A DNA stretch of 64,000 bases from Pseudotabrizicola algicola (GCF_010915705.1 NZ_JAAIKE010000009.1:16988-80987); one strand, 5' to 3'. Positions 7,430 through 16,603 are shown, counted from the stretch's first letter. Translations and numbers: made by a program. The notes: generated from the letters alone by a model not told the origin.

Positions 7430-7525
7430 GGGGTCGTCTCCGTTCTCGGGGCCGCGACCGTCGCAGCCCTTCTACGACCCCAAGCCGCGCTGGGCGCGCG
7501 GCTGGAGCTTTGGCGTTGCGGTTGG

Positions 7526-7750
7526 TCAGATGGCGTGCTCGCCCTCCCTGAAGGCGCTGTCGCTGATCTCGCGCAGCTTGGCGCGGTAGTGGTTCAGGGT
7601 GCCGACGTGGCCCCAGTGGATCTCGTCGGGGCTGGTCTCGAAATGGTCCGCGCTGAGGGCGGCGAGCCGCTCCAGCATCGCGTCGATCTCGGCCTTGGCG
7701 TCGATGAAGGCGTCGAGGGCTTTGGTGTTATCGGTGGCGCGGCGGGTCAT
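7526..7750 (-). CDS. Small acidic phage protein, 74 aa
   Basis: Unrecognised protein, mostly helical and acidic (MTRRATDNTKALDAFIDAKA at the start). The ATG at 7750 is preceded by AAGGAG at good spacing; a longer in-frame start would run into the divergent promoter region. It lies upstream of, and in the same direction as, the DUF3489 gene with a 96-bp gap. Position suggests a regulator or a partner of the DUF3489 protein; no function can be assigned. Confidence 0.6.
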   Translation of the reverse strand: MTRRATDNTKALDAFIDAKAEIDAMLERLAALSADHFETSPDEIHWGHVGTLNHYRAKLREISDSAFREGEHAI

Positions 7751-7813
7751 TTCGGTGGCTCCTTGGCGAGTTGCATCGTCCTTGTGGGATGAACGTTCGC
7801 TCCAGGGGCGCAG

Positions 7814-7830
7814 CTTATCAACTCGATAAG
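7814..7830. promoter_or_regulatory. CTTATC-N5-GATAAG palindrome, candidate operator of the late operon
   Basis: A perfect 6-bp inverted repeat sits in the 112-bp divergent region between the leftward small gene and the rightward terminase small subunit, with TGATAATC shortly after at about 7845-7852. This is the place expected for the switch to packaging and virion gene expression. Confidence 0.45.
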
Positions 7831-7862
7831 CACATGAATCTGAATGATAATCGGAGCCGTCG

Positions 7863-8423
7863 ATGCAGGGCATGAGCGAGCGCCAGTACGCCGCGCATGT
7901 CGGCCTGTCGCGGGGCGCGATCCAGAAGGCGAAGACTGCCGAGCGGCTGGTCCTCTATCCCGACGGCAGCATCAACGCTGCCGCCAGCGATGCGCGGCGT
8001 GCCGAGACGACAGACCCCTCGAAGACCTGCAAGCCGCCCGCGCCGAAGCTGAAGCCCGTCCCCGAGGCGGCGGTGGCCGCTGTCGGCGACACGCTGCGCG
8101 AACAGGGTCTGGCGGTTCCGGCGGTGGGCAGCGGCACGACCTTCCTTCAGGCGAAGACCGCGAACGAGGTGCTGAAGGCGCAGGAGCGGCGCATCCGGCT
8201 CCAGAAGCTGAAGGGGGAGTTGATCGAGCGGGCCCGCGCGCTGTCGCTGGTGTTCCGGCTGGCGCGGGAGGAACGGGACGCATGGGTAAACTGGCCTGCG
8301 CGCGCGGCGGCGCTGATGGCGGCCGATCTGGGCGTCGAGCCAGCCGCGATGCAGAAGGTCCTTGAGAAACATGTCCGTGCCCACCTCGACGAGCTTGCCG
8401 AGGTCCGGCCTGACTTCCGGTGA
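7863..8423 (+). CDS. Terminase small subunit, Nu1-like
   Basis: The 186-aa protein starts with a helix-turn-helix (MSERQYAAHVGLSRGAIQKA, then a beta-wing KTAERLVLYPDGSI), like lambda Nu1, which binds the packaging start site. The C-terminal half (ERRIRLQKLKGELIERARA...) is helical and probably contacts the large subunit. The first ATG (7863) and the third codon later (ATG 7872) are both possible starts. The stop lies inside the beginning of the large terminase gene, the usual arrangement. Confidence 0.8.
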   Translation: MQGMSERQYAAHVGLSRGAIQKAKTAERLVLYPDGSINAAASDARRAETTDPSKTCKPPAPKLKPVPEAAVAAVGDTLREQGLAVPAVGSGTTFLQAKTANEVLKAQERRIRLQKLKGELIERARALSLVFRLAREERDAWVNWPARAAALMAADLGVEPAAMQKVLEKHVRAHLDELAEVRPDFR

Positions 8424-10374
8424 TGATGAGGGCCTGACCGACTTCGACGGCGCAGCAGAAATCCTGCGCACCTGGGGTGCAGGGCTGACGCCCGACGCGG
8501 ACCTGACCGTCTCGCAATGGGCGGACCGGCACAGGATGCTGTCGGGCCGGGCTTCCGCCGAACCGGGGCGCTATCGCTCGGCCCGCACGCCTTACATGCG
8601 CGAAATCATGGATCGGCTGTCGCCCGGCGACGAGATGCAGCGCATCGTGTTCATGAAGGCCGCACAGGTCGGCGCGACCGAGGCGGGCAACAACTGGATC
8701 GGGTTCGCCATTCACCAGGCGCCGGGCCCGATGCTGGCGGTCCAGCCGACGGTGGAGTTGGCCAAGCGCAACTCGCGCCAGCGGATCGACCCGCTGATCG
8801 ACGAGAGCCCGGAGCTTCGGGAGAGGGTGAAGCCCGCACGATCCCGCGATGCGGGCAACACGATGCTGTCCAAGGAATTCGCGGGCGGCATCCTGATCAT
8901 GACCGGGGCGAACTCGGCGGTCGGGCTGCGCTCGACCCCGGCGCGGTACATCTTCCTCGACGAGGTGGACGCCTATCCGGCCTCGGCCGACGAGGAAGGC
9001 GATCCGGTCACCCTGGCGGAAGCGCGGTCACTGACCTTCGCACATCGGCGCAAGGTCTTCCTGGTCTCGACCCCGACCATCCGGGGGCTGAGCCGGATCG
9101 AACGGGAATACGAGGCCAGCGACCAGCGGCGGTTCTTCGTGCCGTGCCCGCATTGTAGTGCGATGCAGTGGCTGAAGTTCGATCGGCTGCGCTGGCAGAA
9201 GGGCCGCCCGGAGACGGCGGAATATCACTGCGAGGGCTGTGACGCGGCAATCGCGGAGCACCACAAGACGACGATGTTGGAGGGCGGCGAATGGCGGGCG
9301 ACCGCCACGGCGGCCGATCCGACCACGGTCGGCTACCACCTCTCGGCGCTCTATTCGCCGGTGGGCTGGCTCAGCTGGTCCCGCATTGCCCGTGGCTGGG
9401 AGGCGGCCCAAGGGTCGGACGAGGCGATCAAGGCGTTCCGCAACACGATCCTCGGCGAGACATGGGTCGAGACCGGAGAAGCGCCGGACTGGCAGCGGCT
9501 CTACGACCGCCGCGAGCGCTGGAAATCCGGCACCGTGCCTGCGGGCGGGTTGTTCCTGACTGCCGGGGCCGACGTCCAGAAGGACCGGATCGAGGTCGAT
9601 GTCTGGGCCTGGGGGCGCGGGCTGGAAAGCTGGCTGGTCGATCACGTCGTGATCGAGGGCGGGCCCGACCGGCACGATGCATGGTCGGAACTGACCGCGC
9701 TGCTGGACCGGTCATGGCCGCATGAACGTGGCGCGCATCTGCGCATCGCGCGACTTGCCATCGACACGGGTTATGAGGCCCCGGCGGTCTACTCCTGGTC
9801 GCGGGCGCAAGGGTTTGGGCAGGTATCGCCGGTCAAGGGCGTCGAGGGTTTCAACCGTTCGAGCCCCGTTTCGGGGCCGACCTTCGTCGACGCGACCGAG
9901 GGTGGCAAACGCCTGCGGCGCGGGGCTCGGCTATGGACCGTGGCGGTGTCGACCTTCAAGGCCGAGACCTACCGCTTCCTGCGGTTGGCGCGGCCGACCG
10001 AAGAGGACATGGCCGAGGGGGCCGCGTTTCCGCCCGGTTCGGTCCATCTGCCGCATTGGGTCGAGAACGAATGGCTGAAGCAGTTCGTGGCCGAACAGCT
10101 GGTGACAGTGCGCACCAAGCGCGGCTTTGCCCGGCTTGAATGGCAGAAGCTGCGCGAGCGCAACGAGGCGCTGGATTGCCGGGTCTATGCCCGCGCCGCC
10201 GCCTGGATCGCGGGCGCGGACCGTTGGCCCGACGAGAAATGGCGCGACCTCGAGGATCAGCTCGGGGCCGCCCCCACCGACACCGATCCCGCGGGACAGA
10301 TCAACCGGCCGGGACAGGCCCCGCAGGGCAAGCGCCGCTCCGATTGGCTCGGACGGCGCGGAGGATGGTTTTGA
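8371..10374 (+). CDS. Terminase large subunit, GpA family
   Basis: The 667-aa protein belongs to the lambda GpA terminase family. The ATPase domain has a Walker A-like MKAAQVGATE (about 95-104), Walker B FLDEVD (about 195-200), and a CPHC...CEGC zinc element (about residues 250-295). The C-terminal half carries the endonuclease domain, with acidic residues in LTAGADVQKDRIEVDVWAWG. It cuts concatemeric DNA and pumps it into the prohead. The ATG at 8371 overlaps the small-subunit gene by 53 nt. Confidence 0.93.
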   Translation: MSVPTSTSLPRSGLTSGDDEGLTDFDGAAEILRTWGAGLTPDADLTVSQWADRHRMLSGRASAEPGRYRSARTPYMREIMDRLSPGDEMQRIVFMKAAQVGATEAGNNWIGFAIHQAPGPMLAVQPTVELAKRNSRQRIDPLIDESPELRERVKPARSRDAGNTMLSKEFAGGILIMTGANSAVGLRSTPARYIFLDEVDAYPASADEEGDPVTLAEARSLTFAHRRKVFLVSTPTIRGLSRIEREYEASDQRRFFVPCPHCSAMQWLKFDRLRWQKGRPETAEYHCEGCDAAIAEHHKTTMLEGGEWRATATAADPTTVGYHLSALYSPVGWLSWSRIARGWEAAQGSDEAIKAFRNTILGETWVETGEAPDWQRLYDRRERWKSGTVPAGGLFLTAGADVQKDRIEVDVWAWGRGLESWLVDHVVIEGGPDRHDAWSELTALLDRSWPHERGAHLRIARLAIDTGYEAPAVYSWSRAQGFGQVSPVKGVEGFNRSSPVSGPTFVDATEGGKRLRRGARLWTVAVSTFKAETYRFLRLARPTEEDMAEGAAFPPGSVHLPHWVENEWLKQFVAEQLVTVRTKRGFARLEWQKLRERNEALDCRVYARAAAWIAGADRWPDEKWRDLEDQLGAAPTDTDPAGQINRPGQAPQGKRRSDWLGRRGGWF

Positions 10375-10376
10375 AC

Positions 10377-10586
10377 ATGACCGACTGGACGGAAACCGAG
10401 CTCTCGGCGCTGCGCCGGGCCTATGCCAGCGGCACGACCCGGGTCAGCTATGACGGCAAGTCGGTCGACTACGGCTCGGCCGAGGATCTGCTCGCCCGCA
10501 TCCGCACCATCGAGCGCGCGATCGCCGGGACAACCCGACCGCTGCCGGTGTCCGGGTTCGCGGGCTTCAGTCGCGGAGATCGCTGA
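10377..10586 (+). CDS. gpW-like head-tail joining protein
   Basis: The 69-aa protein has the gpW pattern: an N-terminal helix ELSALRRAYASGTTRVSY, then DGKSVDYGSAEDLLARI. In lambda, gpW sits at the portal vertex and stabilises packaged DNA before tail attachment. It is between terminase and portal, the standard place, and its stop overlaps the portal start. Confidence 0.82.
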   Translation: MTDWTETELSALRRAYASGTTRVSYDGKSVDYGSAEDLLARIRTIERAIAGTTRPLPVSGFAGFSRGDR

Positions 10587-12097
10587 TGTCGGCCAACTGG
10601 TTCGATCATGCCATCGCATCGGTGGCGCCGCGCATGGCGGCCAGACGCGTGATGGCGCGTCAGGCCTTCGAGACCCTGACGCGGGGCTATGACGGTGCGG
10701 CGCGCGGGCGGCGGACCGAGGGCTGGCGTGCGCCGGTATCCTCGGCCGACACCGAAATCGGCGTGGCCGGGGCGCTCTTGCGTGACCGGATGCGCGATCT
10801 GGTGCGCAACAACCCGCATGCGGCCAAGGCCGTGGCGGTGCTGGTGAACAACATCATCGGCGCAGGCATCATGCCGCGAGCCGCGAGCGGCGATGACACG
10901 CTGGACCGCAAAGTCGATGCGCTGTTTGCCCGCTGGTCAGCGGACTGCGACGCTGACGGCCAGCTCGACTTCTACGGCCTGCAAACGCTGATCTGCCGCG
11001 AGATGGTTGAGGCGGGCGAAGTCCTGGTGCGCCGCCGTTTGCGCCGGTCGTCGGACGGATTGCCGGTACCACTGCAGCTGCAGGTGCTGGAGGCCGACTT
11101 CCTCGACGCCACCAAGTCCGGCGTCCTTAGCGGTGCCCGGCTTGTGCAGGGGATCGAATTCGATCCGGTCGGCAAGCGCCGGGCCTACTGGCTGCATGGC
11201 GAGCACCCCGGCGATGCCTGGGGCGCGCTGCAGGGCGGGCTTGGGTCTCGCCCGGTCCCGGCGACCGAGATCGCCCATGTCTACGAGAAGCAGCGCACGC
11301 AGGCGCGTGGCGTTCCCTGGGGCGCGCCGGTGATCCGAAGTCTGCGCGATCTCGACGATTACGAGGTGGCGGAACTTGTCCGCAAGAAGACCGAGGCCTG
11401 CGTCACCGCCATCGTCTTCGGCGATGATGAATCCCAGCAGGGCATTGCACCCACCGTGGTCGATGCCGACGGCAACCGGGTCGAGCAGTTCGAGCCGGGG
11501 CTGATCGCCTATGCTCGCGGTGGCAAGGACATCCGCTTCAACCAGCCGTCCGCCACCGGCGGTTACGGCGAGTACAAGCGGGCGAGCCTGCACACGATCT
11601 CGGCCGGCTTCCGCGTGCCCTACGAACTTCTGACCGGTGACCTCAGCCAGGTCAACTATTCCTCGATCCGGGCGGGGCTGGTCGAGTTCCGCCGCATGAT
11701 CGACGCCGTCCAGTGGCAACTCTTCATCCCGATGCTCTGCGCGCCGGTCTGGCGCTGGTTCACCGAAGCCGCATGGGCGGCAGGCCAGATCCCCACGCCG
11801 GACGTGCGGGTGGAATGGTCGCCGCCGAAGTTCGACGCAGTCGATCCCTACAAGGACGCGATGGCCGATCTGCTGGCGATCCGGACAGGGACCATGACGC
11901 TGTCGCAGGCCATCGCCCGGCAGGGTCACAACCCGGACGCGGTCCTCGCAGAAATCGCCGCGACCAACGCCAAGCTCGACGGCCTCGGTCTCGTGCTCGA
12001 CAGCGATCCGCGCCGCGTCACCAAGACCGGCAGCGCGCAGGCGGGCGACCCGACCAGTGACCCGGCCGCCCCCGCATCCGAACCAGAGAAGGAATAG
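10586..12097 (+). CDS. Phage portal protein, lambda family
   Basis: The 503-aa protein matches lambda-type portals (gpB): DGQLDFYGLQTLICREMVEAGEVLVRRR, AHVYEKQRTQARGVPWGAPVI, and SAGFRVPYELLTGDLSQVNYSSIRAGLVEFRR are diagnostic. Twelve copies form the ring through which DNA enters the head. The C-terminal tail is rich in proline, alanine and acidic residues. It overlaps the gpW-like gene and is 4 nt from the capsid gene. Confidence 0.93.
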   Translation: MSANWFDHAIASVAPRMAARRVMARQAFETLTRGYDGAARGRRTEGWRAPVSSADTEIGVAGALLRDRMRDLVRNNPHAAKAVAVLVNNIIGAGIMPRAASGDDTLDRKVDALFARWSADCDADGQLDFYGLQTLICREMVEAGEVLVRRRLRRSSDGLPVPLQLQVLEADFLDATKSGVLSGARLVQGIEFDPVGKRRAYWLHGEHPGDAWGALQGGLGSRPVPATEIAHVYEKQRTQARGVPWGAPVIRSLRDLDDYEVAELVRKKTEACVTAIVFGDDESQQGIAPTVVDADGNRVEQFEPGLIAYARGGKDIRFNQPSATGGYGEYKRASLHTISAGFRVPYELLTGDLSQVNYSSIRAGLVEFRRMIDAVQWQLFIPMLCAPVWRWFTEAAWAAGQIPTPDVRVEWSPPKFDAVDPYKDAMADLLAIRTGTMTLSQAIARQGHNPDAVLAEIAATNAKLDGLGLVLDSDPRRVTKTGSAQAGDPTSDPAAPASEPEKE

Positions 12098-12101
12098 GGC
12101 C

Positions 12102-14135
12102 ATGCCCGACACGATCATGGCGGCCCCGGTCGCCCTGCCGATGCAGCTGCGGCGCGCGCCCATTCTGCCCGCGACCGTCAATACCGAGTCGCGCTCGGTC
12201 GACGTGGTCTTCACCACTGGCGCGGCCGTCCGGCGGCGGCGGTGGACCGGCTGGGACACCTCTGTTCCCTTCGACGAGATCCTCGAGGTCAGCGACCGGG
12301 CGGTAGATCTGACGCGCCTCAATGCCGGCGCCCCTGCGCTCGACAGCCATTCCGTCTGGTCCTCGCATTCGCAGGTGGGGGTCGTCGAGCGCGCCTGGAT
12401 CGAGGGCAAGGAAGGCAAGGCCACCATCCGGTTCCCCCGCGAGGGGCTCGACCAGGCCGCCGACCGCATGTTCGGCCTGATTAGCGACGGGATCATCCGC
12501 AACGTCTCGGTCGGCTATTCCATCGAGCGGGTGAAAGTGGTCGAGCCCGCCGCGAAGGGCGATGTCGAGCAGCGCATCGTCGAACGCTGGACCGCGCTCG
12601 AGGTCAGCTTCGTGACCGTTCCCGCCGATCCCCGCGCGCAGGTGCGTGCGGCGGATCAGGCCAGCTATCCCGTCGAGATCGTCGACAACCGCATGCAAAA
12701 GGAGGCACCCATGCCTGAGAGCACGACCACCGTGGCCGGGGATGTCCCCGCCAGCCGTGAGACCCGCCAGCAGCCCATTTCGGCACCGGCGAACCCCGAG
12801 CCGACCGGCGCGCGGATGCCGGAACCGGCTCCTGCGCCCGACAGCGAGGCCATCGCCACCCGTGCCCGCGAGGCCGAGCGCGACCGCGTCTCGACCATCT
12901 ACGATCTGACCAGCCGTCTGAACCTCGAGCGCGGCTTTGCCGAGGATCTGGTCAAGCGCGGCGTCAGCGTGGACGAGTCCCGCCGCCTGATCCTCGACCA
13001 GGTCGCTGCGACGTCCGACGAGAACCGGACCTTCCCGCATGTCTCCGTTCCCCTCGGCGGCCGGGACGAGCGCATCACCCGCCGCGATGCCGTGGCGAAC
13101 GCGCTGCTGCACCGCTACAGCCCGACGCTCTTTCCGCTGGAAGACGCCGCGCGCCAGTATCGCGGCATGACGCTGCTGGAACTCGCCCGCGAGAGCCTCG
13201 GCAATGCCGGGGTCAACACGCGCGGCCTCTCGCGCGACGAGGTGGCGACCCGCGCCCTGCATTCGACCTCGGACTTCCCCGAGATCCTGTCGGCCGTCAC
13301 CAACAAGACCCTTCGCCAGGCCTATGACGCCTATCCCCGCACCTTTGCGCTCTTCTGCCGTCAGGTGCTGGCGACCGACTTCAAGTCGATGCACCGGGTG
13401 CAACTGGGCGAGGCGCCGCAACTCCTCGAAGTGGGCGAAAGCGGCGAGTTCAAACGCGGCACCCTCGGCGAGAGCAAGGAGAGCTACAAGGTCAAGACCT
13501 ATGGCCGGGTCGTGGCCATCACCCGGCAGGTGCTGATCAACGACGATCTGGATGCCTTCACCCGGATCCCGGCGATGTACGGCAACTCCATCGCGCAGCT
13601 GGAAAGCGACGTCGTCTGGGGCATCATCACCGCGAACCCGGCAATGGCCGACGGCAACGCGCTGTTCCACACCACCCACAAGAACCTCGCCGCGACGGGC
13701 GCTGCGCTGGATGTGGCGAGCGTAGGGGCGGCCCGTGCGGCGATGGCGCTGCAGACGGGCCTCGACAAGAAGACGGTGCTGAACATTCGTCCGGCTTTCC
13801 TGATCGTCCCGGCCGCGCTGGAACTGAAGGCCGAGCAACTGGTCGCCCAGAACCTCGTCCCTGCCGACAGTGCCAAGGTGGTGCCGCAGTCGATCCGCAC
13901 GCTGTCGCCGATCAGCGAGCCGCGCCTCGACGCGGCGAGCGCCACCTCCTGGTATCTGGCGGCGAGCCCCAACCAGATCGACACCATCGAGTACGCCTAT
14001 CTGGAAGGTCAGCAGGGCGCCTACATCGAGACCCGCAACGGCTTCGACGTCGACGGGGTCGAGATCAAGTGCCGCCTCGACTTCGGCGCCAAGGCCATCG
14101 ACTGGCGCGGCCTCTACAAGAACCCGGGCGCGTAA
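12102..14135 (+). CDS. Prohead protease/major capsid protein fusion
   Basis: The 677-aa product joins a prohead protease domain (about residues 20-190: TESRSVDVVFTTGAAV, AGAPALDSHS, ISDGIIRNVSVGY, WTALEVSFVTVPADP) to a Mu-like major capsid protein (about 300-677; ITRRDAVANALLHRYSP, ALFHTTHKNLAATG, IEIKCRLDFGAKAIDWRG-like end). The linker (about 205-290) is rich in Pro, Ala and Glu, like a scaffold. An internal ATG at 12711 (residue 204) is preceded by AAAAGGAGG, so a separate scaffold-capsid product is likely made from the same mRNA. Self-cleavage during head assembly is expected from the family. Confidence 0.9.
   Translation: MPDTIMAAPVALPMQLRRAPILPATVNTESRSVDVVFTTGAAVRRRRWTGWDTSVPFDEILEVSDRAVDLTRLNAGAPALDSHSVWSSHSQVGVVERAWIEGKEGKATIRFPREGLDQAADRMFGLISDGIIRNVSVGYSIERVKVVEPAAKGDVEQRIVERWTALEVSFVTVPADPRAQVRAADQASYPVEIVDNRMQKEAPMPESTTTVAGDVPASRETRQQPISAPANPEPTGARMPEPAPAPDSEAIATRAREAERDRVSTIYDLTSRLNLERGFAEDLVKRGVSVDESRRLILDQVAATSDENRTFPHVSVPLGGRDERITRRDAVANALLHRYSPTLFPLEDAARQYRGMTLLELARESLGNAGVNTRGLSRDEVATRALHSTSDFPEILSAVTNKTLRQAYDAYPRTFALFCRQVLATDFKSMHRVQLGEAPQLLEVGESGEFKRGTLGESKESYKVKTYGRVVAITRQVLINDDLDAFTRIPAMYGNSIAQLESDVVWGIITANPAMADGNALFHTTHKNLAATGAALDVASVGAARAAMALQTGLDKKTVLNIRPAFLIVPAALELKAEQLVAQNLVPADSAKVVPQSIRTLSPISEPRLDAASATSWYLAASPNQIDTIEYAYLEGQQGAYIETRNGFDVDGVEIKCRLDFGAKAIDWRGLYKNPGA
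12697..12713 (+). promoter_or_regulatory. Internal ribosome binding site and start codon for the capsid part
   Basis: AAAAGGAGG (12697-12705), a 5-nt spacer and ATG (12711-12713) lie in frame within the protease/capsid fusion. This is a stronger Shine-Dalgarno than that of the fusion's own start. It would yield a 474-aa scaffold plus capsid protein lacking the protease. Confidence 0.65.
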
Positions 14136-14212
14136 CCGCCACCCCATGCCGAACCCTGACATGCGGGCGGTCCTGACGGGCCGCCCTTCGTCTGTCCACG
14201 AGGATCCTCCCC

Positions 14213-14548
14213 ATGAAAACCTACGTCCAGCCCGGCAATACCATCACCCTGACCGCGCCCTATGCCGTCGCTCCCGGGGATGGCCTGCTCGTCGGCTCCA
14301 TCTTCGGCGTGGCCTCCGGCACCGGCGCTCTCGGCGAATCTGTCGAAGCCGCGCTCGTCGGCGTCTACGAGCTGAAGAAGCTCGGCTCCCAGGCTTGGGC
14401 CGTCGGCGACCGCATCTATTGGGACAACACCGCCCGTCAGACCACCAAGGTCACCACCTCGAACACGCTAATTGGCGTGGCGACCGAGGTGGTGGCGGGT
14501 GGCGCGGGCGATGTGGTCGGCCGGGTGCGGCTGAACGGCACCTTCTGA
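14213..14548 (+). CDS. DUF2190 capsid decoration-like protein
   Basis: The 111-aa protein has the DUF2190 pattern (GNTITLTAPYAVAPGDGLLVG, WAVGDRIYWDNTA, GVATEVVAGGAGD). Proteins of this family sit next to capsid genes and are thought to decorate or cement the shell. The stop shares one base with the start of the next gene (TGATG). Confidence 0.82.
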   Translation: MKTYVQPGNTITLTAPYAVAPGDGLLVGSIFGVASGTGALGESVEAALVGVYELKKLGSQAWAVGDRIYWDNTARQTTKVTTSNTLIGVATEVVAGGAGDVVGRVRLNGTF

Positions 14549-14859
14549 TGAGCGGCTTTGCCGCCGCCGTGGGTGCGCTCTTCGCCGATCCCAACATCGG
14601 GCGGGACGCGGTCTACATCGCCGACGGTTGTGCGCCGGTCCTGGTGCGCGTCGTTGCCCGGCGTGCCGATGCGGTCACCGACTTCGGTGACGCGCGGCTC
14701 TGGTCCGAAACCACCCGCGTCGACCTGCGGGTGGCGGAGGTGCCGAACCCCCGCCCCGGCGACCGCATCGAGATCGAGGGCGTCGCCTTCCTCATCCAGG
14801 GCGAGCCCGTCCGCGACCGCGAGCGGCTGGTCTGGACTGTCGACCTGCGCCCCGCGTGA
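14548..14859 (+). CDS. Head-tail joining protein, gpFII-like
   Basis: A 103-aa protein rich in beta strands (VRVVARRADAVTDFGDARL, RVDLRVAEVPNPRPGDRIEI, FLIQGEPVRDRERLVWTVDL). Length, beta content and position between the capsid decoration gene and the tail genes fit a head-tail connector of the lambda FII or ATP-binding sugar transporter-like type. Family assignment is by context more than by motif. Confidence 0.65.
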   Translation: MSGFAAAVGALFADPNIGRDAVYIADGCAPVLVRVVARRADAVTDFGDARLWSETTRVDLRVAEVPNPRPGDRIEIEGVAFLIQGEPVRDRERLVWTVDLRPA

Positions 14860-14864
14860 CCGCG

Positions 14865-15509
14865 ATGAAGCTCAAGCTCGACATCGATCCTGACATCGTC
14901 GAGATGATGGCCGCCGAGGTCGCGGCGGGTGAGCGCGCCGTATCGGCTGCAATCCGCGAGGCCGGGACAGGGCTGAAGACCGCGTGGCGGTTGCAGATCA
15001 CCGGCGCGGGGCTAGGGGCCCGGCTGGCCCGCACCATCCGGTCGGAGCAGTTCCCGAAGGCCACGCCCAGCCTCAACGCGGCGGCCGTGGTTTGGTCCAA
15101 CGCCCCCGTCATCGTCGGCGCGCATGACACCGGCCCGCTGATCCGCTCGAAAAACGGGTTCTGGCTGGCAATTCCCACGTCTGCGGCGGGCAAGTCCCTC
15201 CGCGGTGGACGCATAACCCCCGGCGAATGGGAACGCCGCACCGGCCTGCGCCTGCGGTTCATCTATCGCCGCCGGGGGCCAAGCCTGCTGGTGGCCGAGG
15301 GGCGGCTGAACACCAAGGGCCGTGCCGTGGCGTCACGGTCGAAGACCGGTCGGGGTGTCGTCACCGCGCCGATCTTCTTGCTGGTGCCGCAGGTCAAGCT
15401 GCCGAAGCGGCTGGACCTGGCACGGGATGCGCAGCGAGCGCATGATGCCGTGCCGGGGCTGATCGTGGCGAACTGGGTGGAGAGTAAGGTGGGCCCCGGT
15501 GGTCCTTGA
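14865..15509 (+). CDS. DUF6441 family phage protein
   Basis: The 214-aa protein resembles DUF6441/HK97 gp10-like neck proteins: an N-terminal helix (LDIDPDIVEMMAAEVAAGERAV), a basic central part (LARTIRSEQFPK), GFWLAIPTSAAGK, and a C-terminal helix ending in SKVGPGGP. Such proteins connect head and tail or control tail length at the neck. The ATG at 14865 is preferred over an overlapping GTG at 14856. It is the last gene before the DprA/PRTase insertion. Confidence 0.72.
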   Translation: MKLKLDIDPDIVEMMAAEVAAGERAVSAAIREAGTGLKTAWRLQITGAGLGARLARTIRSEQFPKATPSLNAAAVVWSNAPVIVGAHDTGPLIRSKNGFWLAIPTSAAGKSLRGGRITPGEWERRTGLRLRFIYRRRGPSLLVAEGRLNTKGRAVASRSKTGRGVVTAPIFLLVPQVKLPKRLDLARDAQRAHDAVPGLIVANWVESKVGPGGP

Positions 15510-15694
15510 TTGCGGTTCTGACGGTTCGACGTGCGTCCCAATGACCTGCTTGCGCTTTGGCGCCTTTCGGTGAAAAGTCGGTTTGTCAGAAGGTTCTAGG
15601 GCGTCGCCATACTGTCCAGCTTGCGTTCTGACGAAGTGTTCTATATTTGTTCTGTGCCATTCACTGGAAACATGGCGCGGGAAGGAGGGGGATA

Positions 15695-16603
15695 ATGCAG
15701 CTTGAGTTACAGGCCGAAGACTTTTCCGATCGCGCCGTCTCGCCGTTCCATGAACTGGGTGCTTACGAAGCACTCTGGGAGGAACAGAAGGCGAGTTTCA
15801 AGTCCATCGCAGACATGTTTGCTAAGCGCAAAGGATCCTTACCGTCTGATTTCGTGGAGCGGTCGCGCGCCGTCAACTACGCCAACGATGTCCATGCCAT
15901 GCTGCGAGACGCCGGCGTTGAGCACTATGGTATTCGCATCCATGGCGCTGGCGATTACCCTGAGCGCCTTCGTGTCGCAGACCACCCAGTTGAGCTCCTG
16001 TACTTCCAGGGTTGGTGGGACCTCGTGAACTCCCCGCGGGCGGTTGCCGTGGTTGGTACGCGCAAACCCACCGACGAAGGGCTTGCGAGAACGCGCAGGC
16101 TGGTGAAGTCCCTGCTGGGCGACGACTTCACCATCGTCTCGGGGCTTGCGGCAGGGGTCGACACAGCTGCCCACACGGCTGCTATCGAGAATGGCGGCCG
16201 GACAATCGCAGTGCTGGGGACCCCGCTGTTGAAAGCATACCCAGCGGCCAATACGCGGCTCCAACGCGAGATTGCCCGCAACCACCTGCTCATCAGTCAG
16301 GTGCCGGTGAAGCGGTACAGCGCACAGAAAAATCCGGTCGCGAACAACTTCTTCTTCCCGGAGCGGAACATCACAATGTCTGCGCTTACGCAGGCCACGA
16401 TCATCGTCGAGGCCGGGGAGACCTCGGGGACTCTGATCCAGGCGCGACACGCGCTTAAACAGGGGCGGAAGGTCTTCATCCTCGAGAGCAATTTCCGCAA
16501 GCCGGGGCTGAAGTGGCCCCACACATTAGAAGAACGTGGCGCGATCAGAGTGGCCGACTATGACGACATCCGCAGGCAGCTCCTTTCCGTCGCGCTTCAC
16601 TAG
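15695..16603 (+). CDS. DprA-like Rossmann protein (candidate antitoxin)
   Basis: The 302-aa protein has a DprA/Smf Rossmann fold: VAVVGTRKPTDEG, IVSGLAAGVDTAAH, TIAVLGTPL, FPERNITMSALTQATIIVEA, SGTLIQARHALKQGRKVF. True DprA loads RecA on single strands during transformation. Here the gene stands with a phosphoribosyltransferase gene inside the virion operon, so a cargo role is likelier. The pairing matches my memory of ShosTA-type toxin-antitoxin/defence systems (DprA-like antitoxin, PRTase toxin). Its codon use and GC look lower than its neighbours'. GGAAGGAGGGGG precedes the ATG at 15695, and a possible promoter lies at 15621-15647. Confidence 0.78.
   Translation: MQLELQAEDFSDRAVSPFHELGAYEALWEEQKASFKSIADMFAKRKGSLPSDFVERSRAVNYANDVHAMLRDAGVEHYGIRIHGAGDYPERLRVADHPVELLYFQGWWDLVNSPRAVAVVGTRKPTDEGLARTRRLVKSLLGDDFTIVSGLAAGVDTAAHTAAIENGGRTIAVLGTPLLKAYPAANTRLQREIARNHLLISQVPVKRYSAQKNPVANNFFFPERNITMSALTQATIIVEAGETSGTLIQARHALKQGRKVFILESNFRKPGLKWPHTLEERGAIRVADYDDIRRQLLSVALH

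Noticed and set aside
12018..14162. 714-codon frame on the minus strand opposite the capsid fusion
   Set aside because: Long antisense frames are normal in high-GC genes; the plus strand has clear capsid and protease motifs and ribosome sites. The same applies to the 521-codon frame opposite the portal gene (10937-12502) and the 400-codon one opposite dcm.
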